A stretch of DNA of 64,000 nt from RUG11198 sp036342255 (GTDB lineage: Bacteria > Bacillota_I > Bacilli_A > RF39 > UBA660): the NCBI GenBank assembly GCA_036342255.1, contig JAZAUS010000001.1, positions 1 through 64,000 on the forward strand, written 5' to 3'. The stretch's first letter is position 1; each line of letters starts with the position of its first letter. A program made the translations under genes and the position numbers. The notes below the pieces were generated by a model. That model was not told the origin of the DNA. It saw nothing but the letters and a program-made list of their open reading frames with translations, and did no database searches. Shown piece by piece: positions 60,401 through 64,000 of the stretch.

Positions 60401-60440
60401 AATATAACATATCATTTTATTTTTGTCAAACGTATGTTTG
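60401..60440 (-). promoter_or_regulatory. lexA: lexA promoter with LexA box
   Basis: On the minus strand TTTGAC (60430-60425) and TATATT (60406-60401) are 18 bases apart, with an extended TG. The 14-base palindrome CAAACATACGTTTG at 60440-60427, close to the Firmicute LexA consensus CGAACATATGTTCG, covers most of the -35. No other equally good box was noticed; recA has only a half-match. Confidence 0.8.
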
Positions 60441-60546
60441 ATTATTTGTGATAAATTATATATTTAGTTATATAAATATATTAAATAAGAGGTAGAAAAA
60501 AGATAATAAATATGTTATTATATTATTTAGAAACGGGTGACTATAA

Positions 60547-60954
60547 ATGGAAAAATTATCTAGAAGTAAAGTAAGATTAGAAAGTATGAAATTATTATAT
60601 CAATGGTATTTATATAAGAAAAATAAGATTGATTGTGTTATAGAGGATCTTATAAATACTAGTATTATTAAAGATAATGAATTTGGTAATAGTTTAGTAT
60701 TAGGTGTTCTTGATAAGGAAGATAATATAAGAATGATGGCTAATAAATATTTAAATAAATGGACTATCGATAGATTAGGATTTACTGATCAGGCTATACT
60801 TGAAATAGGTATTTATGAATTATTATATACAGATACTCCTAAGAAGGTTGCTATTAATGAAGCAATAGAGTTAGCTAAGGAATATAGTGATGAGAAGGTT
60901 GTAAAAATGATTAATGGTGTTCTTGATAAAGTATTACATAATGAATGTAAGTAG
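60547..60954 (+). CDS. nusB: Transcription antitermination factor NusB
   Basis: NusB binds boxA RNA in rRNA leaders with NusE. The 135 residues show the all-helical NusB fold: SRSKVRLESMKLLYQW at the start, RLGFTDQAILEIGIYELLY near residue 77 and KVAINEAIELAKEYSDEK near 100. It begins the nusB-xseA-xseB-ispD group. Promoter candidate TGTTATTAT around 60513. Confidence 0.95.
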   Translation: MEKLSRSKVRLESMKLLYQWYLYKKNKIDCVIEDLINTSIIKDNEFGNSLVLGVLDKEDNIRMMANKYLNKWTIDRLGFTDQAILEIGIYELLYTDTPKKVAINEAIELAKEYSDEKVVKMINGVLDKVLHNECK

Positions 60955-60962
60955 GTGTTGTA

Positions 60963-62300
60963 GTGGAACAAGTAAATTATATAACAATTACACAACTTAG
61001 TAAGTATTTAAAATATAAATTTGATGAAGATGTTCATTTAAGAAGAGTATATTTAAAAGGAGAAATATCTAATTTTAAAGCTCATACTAGAGGACATTAT
61101 TATTTTACTTTGAAAGATGAAAATAGTAGAATTAGTGCTGTTATGTTTCAAAGTAATGTCAGTAAAATTAAGTTTTTACCACAAGATGGTATGAAAGTAA
61201 TGGTAACAGGTAGAGTTACTGTATATGAAGCTACTGGTGGATATCAAATATATGTTGAAGATATGAGTGAAGATGGTGTAGGTAATTTATATATGGCTTT
61301 TGAGCAATTAAAGAAAAAATTAGAAGCTGAAGGATTATTTGATAAAGCTCATAAGAAAAAAATACCTAGAATGCCTAAGAAAATTGGTATTGTTACGGCT
61401 TCTACTGGGGCTGCTATTAGAGATATATTAACAACAATTAAAAGAAGATATCCAATTGTTGAGACAATATTATTTCCAGCATTAGTACAGGGTGAATATG
61501 CAGCAGAGGATATTGCTAAAAAGATTGAGATAGCTAATGGATATGATATAGATACTTTAATAGTTGGTCGTGGAGGAGGATCTATTGAGGATTTATGGCC
61601 TTTTAATGAGGAGATAGTGGCTAGGGCTATATATAATTCAAAAGTTCCTGTTATTAGTGCTGTTGGTCATGAAGTGGATTTTACGATAGCAGATTTTGTG
61701 GCAGATTTAAGAGCTCCTACGCCAACTGCAGCAGCTGAGTTGGCTGTTGTTGATATTAATACTATAAGAGATTATTTAAATACGGCTAAGATAAGGAGTT
61801 ATAATGCTATTAATAATAAAATAGCTAGTTATAAAGATAGGTTAATTAGTATAAATGATAGTTATATTATGAAGAAACCTAGTAATATATATGAGGTAAA
61901 AGAACAAAAATTAGATATGTTAATTGATAGGATTAATTCAGATATTAATAAAATAATTGAGTTTAATAGAGTGAGATTATTTAAATTTAGTGAGAGTTAT
62001 ATACTTAATAATCCTAAGATGTTATATGTAATGAAAGAAGAGAATCTTAAAAATATAATTAATAAGTTGAATAAAGAGATAGATATTGTATATAATTATA
62101 AGAAAAATTATATGGATAATATTGTTAGTAAATTAATGGTGTTAAATCCTCTTAGTACTATTAGTAGAGGATATACGATTACGAGAAGTGAAGGAAAAGT
62201 AATTAGTAGTATAAGAGATATAAAGAAGGATAGTAATATAAATATTGAATTAAGAGATGGCATCATAGATGCTATTGTAGAAGGGATAAGTGAGAAATAA
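60963..62300 (+). CDS. xseA: Exodeoxyribonuclease VII large subunit
   Basis: The large subunit of the single-strand-specific nuclease. The 445 residues show the N-terminal OB fold (LRRVYLKGEISNFKAHTRGHYYFTLKDE), the conserved catalytic core with VGRGGGSIEDLWPFNEE, AVGHEVDFTIADFVADLRAPTP and a coiled-coil C-terminal half ending at LSTISRGYTI. GTG 60963 has an AGGTG site. The small-subunit gene begins at its stop codon (TAATG). Confidence 0.96.
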   Translation: MEQVNYITITQLSKYLKYKFDEDVHLRRVYLKGEISNFKAHTRGHYYFTLKDENSRISAVMFQSNVSKIKFLPQDGMKVMVTGRVTVYEATGGYQIYVEDMSEDGVGNLYMAFEQLKKKLEAEGLFDKAHKKKIPRMPKKIGIVTASTGAAIRDILTTIKRRYPIVETILFPALVQGEYAAEDIAKKIEIANGYDIDTLIVGRGGGSIEDLWPFNEEIVARAIYNSKVPVISAVGHEVDFTIADFVADLRAPTPTAAAELAVVDINTIRDYLNTAKIRSYNAINNKIASYKDRLISINDSYIMKKPSNIYEVKEQKLDMLIDRINSDINKIIEFNRVRLFKFSESYILNNPKMLYVMKEENLKNIINKLNKEIDIVYNYKKNYMDNIVSKLMVLNPLSTISRGYTITRSEGKVISSIRDIKKDSNINIELRDGIIDAIVEGISEK

Positions 62301-62530
62301 TGGCTGCTATAAAGAAAGAAATGTCTTTTGAAGATAAGATAAAAAAATTAGAAAGTATAGTTAATGAATTAGAGAGTGGAGAAGTAAATTTAGATGATGC
62401 TATTGCTAAATATACAGAAGCTATGAAATTATCTAAGGAGTGTTCTGAGAAACTTAATGAAGTTAGTGATAAGGTTAATAAAATATTAAATAGTGAGGGA
62501 AAATTAGAGGATTTTGAAGTAAAAGAATGA
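62300..62530 (+). CDS. xseB: Exodeoxyribonuclease VII small subunit
   Basis: This 76-residue helical protein (MSFEDKIKKLESIVNELESG, LDDAIAKYTEAMKLSKECSEKL) stabilises the large subunit. It overlaps xseA by one base and ispD by four bases (ATGA). Confidence 0.95.
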   Translation: MAAIKKEMSFEDKIKKLESIVNELESGEVNLDDAIAKYTEAMKLSKECSEKLNEVSDKVNKILNSEGKLEDFEVKE

Positions 62531-63207
62531 TAAATAATAAAAAAGTAGTGGCTGTTATATTAGCAGCTGGTAATAGTATTAGATATGGTAAAAAAACTAA
62601 TAAGAATTTTGAGATTATTAATGATAATTTAGTTATTTCATATAGTTTGGAAGTTTTTGATAATAATAAATATGTTGATGAATTGGTTGTGGCTATAAAA
62701 AGTGATGAAGTAGCTTTAATGAATAGAATTATAGAAGGTTTAGGTTTAAAGAAAAAGATTAGAATGGTTATTGGTGGTAAAACAAGGAAGGATTCTGTTT
62801 ATAATTGTATTAAAGAAATAGATACGGATATAGTTATTATTCATGATGGGGCTAGGCCTTTAATTAAGGATAGTTATGTTAATGAATGTATTGAAAATAT
62901 TGGTAAATATAGTGGGGTAACTATTGGGGTTAAATCTAAAGATACGATAAAAATAACTGATGAAGATGGTATTGTTATTAATACTACTGATAGGAATAAT
63001 ACTTGGTTAGTACAAACACCTCAATGTTTTGATAATAAAGTTCTTATAAAAATGCATGAAAAATTTAAAAATGAAGATGCTTTTGATGATTGTTATTTAT
63101 TAGAAAAAGGTAATTATAAAGTAAAAGTAATAGAAGGGGATTATACTAATATTAAAATAACTAATCAAAGTGATTTAGAAATAGTTAAGAATTTGTTAAA
63201 AGGTTAG
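62527..63207 (+). CDS. ispD: 2-C-methyl-D-erythritol 4-phosphate cytidylyltransferase-like (IspD/TarI)
   Basis: The 226-residue nucleotidyltransferase has the CTP-binding AVILAAGNSIRYG near residues 9-21, a basic KKTNKNF segment, GGKTRKDSVYNC near 80, IIHDGARPLI near 100 and VQTPQCF near 163. This is the IspD pattern of the MEP isoprenoid pathway, but TarI (CDP-ribitol synthesis for teichoic acid) has the same fold and motifs. No other MEP gene is present here and no tarJ follows, so the choice is not settled. It begins inside xseB. Confidence 0.83.
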   Translation: MINNKKVVAVILAAGNSIRYGKKTNKNFEIINDNLVISYSLEVFDNNKYVDELVVAIKSDEVALMNRIIEGLGLKKKIRMVIGGKTRKDSVYNCIKEIDTDIVIIHDGARPLIKDSYVNECIENIGKYSGVTIGVKSKDTIKITDEDGIVINTTDRNNTWLVQTPQCFDNKVLIKMHEKFKNEDAFDDCYLLEKGNYKVKVIEGDYTNIKITNQSDLEIVKNLLKG

Positions 63208-63226
63208 CATATTTCGCTAACCTTTT
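63198..63226 (+). terminator. Terminator overlapping the ispD stop
   Basis: AAAAGGTTAGC and GCTAACCTTTT form an 11-base-pair stem with a 7-base loop. The ispD stop codon is in the 5' arm. Confidence 0.9.
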
Positions 63227-63239
63227 GTATGCTAGTAAA

Positions 63240-63268
63240 TTGACAAATATTATTACTAATAATATAAT
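63240..63268 (+). promoter_or_regulatory. Consensus promoter of the last gene
   Basis: TTGACA at 63240-63245 and TATAAT at 63263-63268 with a 17-base spacer: full sigma-A consensus, as at recA. Confidence 0.9.
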
Positions 63269-63292
63269 TTTTATGAATGGATTGGTTATAAG

Positions 63293-64000
63293 ATGAGTAA
63301 GAAGAAAAGTATAAAAAATAAGATTAAGAATATTGGAATAGTTATTTTTATTATGTTTATTATTTTGGGAATAATAGATATATTTGATAAAATTAGCTAT
63401 GTATTTGAACCAAGTGATAATTATAATGAGGAAGATGTTTTTGCAAATAATAATTCTGGTTTGAAAAATTATGAAATTATTGAGAAGGGGAGATATCTTT
63501 ATGATAAGGCTAATGATATTTTTGAAGTTAGTGCTTTAAGGCCTTATTGTGGGTTTAGTGTTGAAGAATTATTAAGTCTTAGGACTACTAATTTTAATTA
63601 TGGTGATAATAATGTTGTTTATTATGATTCTTCATATTATAGTATGGATGAATTAGAGAAGGTTATAAAAAGTGTGTTGAATGATGAATTAACTAAGAAA
63701 GTGTTTAATAAGAAGTCTATAACATATGATGTTAGTAAACTTGCTCATGATAGAAATTTTGATTATGTTATGGATAAGGGTAAATTATATTGTAGAAAAC
63801 ATACTTTTAAAGGATGGGTTTCTTCATATTTAAATCATTATGATATAAGAGTCAAGAAAATTAGTTCAACTAAAATAGTATATGAGATAATGTCTTATTA
63901 TATAAATGATCTTGGTATGGAGAATAAAAAGTGTATTAATGGTGGAAAAAATGGGAAATTGAATGTTAATAATTGTAATAAAAAAGAATTTGATATAGAG
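63293..64000 (+). CDS. Membrane-anchored protein, unknown (cut by window edge)
   Basis: A frame from ATG 63293 stays open to the last base (236 codons visible). It starts MSKKKSIKNKIKNIGIVIFI, with one membrane segment at about 15-32, then an extracytoplasmic-looking region with scattered Cys (LRPYCGFSVEELLSL, KLYCRKHTF, NGKLNVNNCNKKEF). I recognise no family. The ribosome site is weak (GGTTATAAG), but a full-consensus promoter precedes it, which argues for real expression. Confidence 0.72.
   Translation, partial: MSKKKSIKNKIKNIGIVIFIMFIILGIIDIFDKISYVFEPSDNYNEEDVFANNNSGLKNYEIIEKGRYLYDKANDIFEVSALRPYCGFSVEELLSLRTTNFNYGDNNVVYYDSSYYSMDELEKVIKSVLNDELTKKVFNKKSITYDVSKLAHDRNFDYVMDKGKLYCRKHTFKGWVSSYLNHYDIRVKKISSTKIVYEIMSYYINDLGMENKKCINGGKNGKLNVNNCNKKEFDIE

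Noticed and set aside
1..64000. tRNA, rRNA, riboswitch and phage genes
   Set aside because: No T-loop GGTTCGA-type segments with acceptor stems, no rRNA-like tracts, no recognisable aptamer cores and no phage structural or integrase genes were seen by eye; a tRNA/Rfam scan would be decisive.

Overview
The window is a stretch of AT-rich bacterial chromosome with short intergenic gaps, AT-rich hairpin terminators, strong Shine-Dalgarno sites and TTGACA/TATAAT promoters. Gene content (SepF, DivIVA, YlxM, YlxR, WalJ, RlmH, YitT proteins, a class B sortase, type VIIb EssC) points to a low-GC Gram-positive of the Bacilli. Short operons with missing usual partners suggest an uncultured, reduced-genome gut lineage of the RF39/Erysipelotrichales kind; that placement is inference. 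TGA is a stop codon (it ends prfB, walJ and ylxM), so the mycoplasma code does not apply. I saw no rRNA, tRNA or CRISPR array, and no gene-free stretch exceeds 300 bases.

Layout. 1-138: end of an IS3/IS150-type element on the minus strand. 147-2412: anchored FxLYD-like protein, NlpC/P60 hydrolase, LURP-one protein. 2572-5439: prfB with its +1 frameshift, then two YitT paralogues. 5522-14514: ftsEX, a class B penicillin-binding protein, rpmG-efp, yceD-rpmF, uppS, sepF, divIVA and a Big_2 surface protein. 14682-18407: rimP (N-terminal domain only)-nusA-rnpM-infB. 18496-21093: large SpaA-type surface protein. 21194-25691: rplI-dnaB-M23 peptidase-walJ-rlmH. 25779: recA. 26907-33785: papain-like surface protease, ftsY-ylxM, a small membrane protein, a solitary Clp-type AAA protein, sortase B and a second sortase substrate. 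33997-40840: a reduced type VIIb secretion locus (essC, esaB-like, a tandem WXG100-like protein, three small helical proteins). 40964-45500: trxA-trxB, M23 peptidase, an unrecognised tail-anchored protein, gap. 45575-54252: a chromosomal type IV secretion-like operon ordered like the prg genes of enterococcal pCF10 (pilin-like, VirB6-like, PrgI, VirB4 in two reading frames, PrgK/CwlT-like hydrolase, lipoprotein), with no relaxase or coupling protein in view. 54378-64000: parE, lon, a small unknown, rnhB, lexA (minus), nusB-xseA-xseB-ispD, and a membrane-anchored gene cut by the window edge.

The genes fall into four groups: core information processing, cell division and wall growth, a surface-display group (SrtB plus two NPKTG proteins, with a third related protein elsewhere), and two export machines of different type (VIIb and IV-like) about 5 kb apart. 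Several murein hydrolases (NlpC/P60, two M23, one bifunctional) could open the wall for growth or for these machines. The least explained parts are the reduced type VIIb locus with its fused WXG100-like protein, the type IV-like operon lacking DNA-processing genes, and the AAA protein without an evident pore loop.
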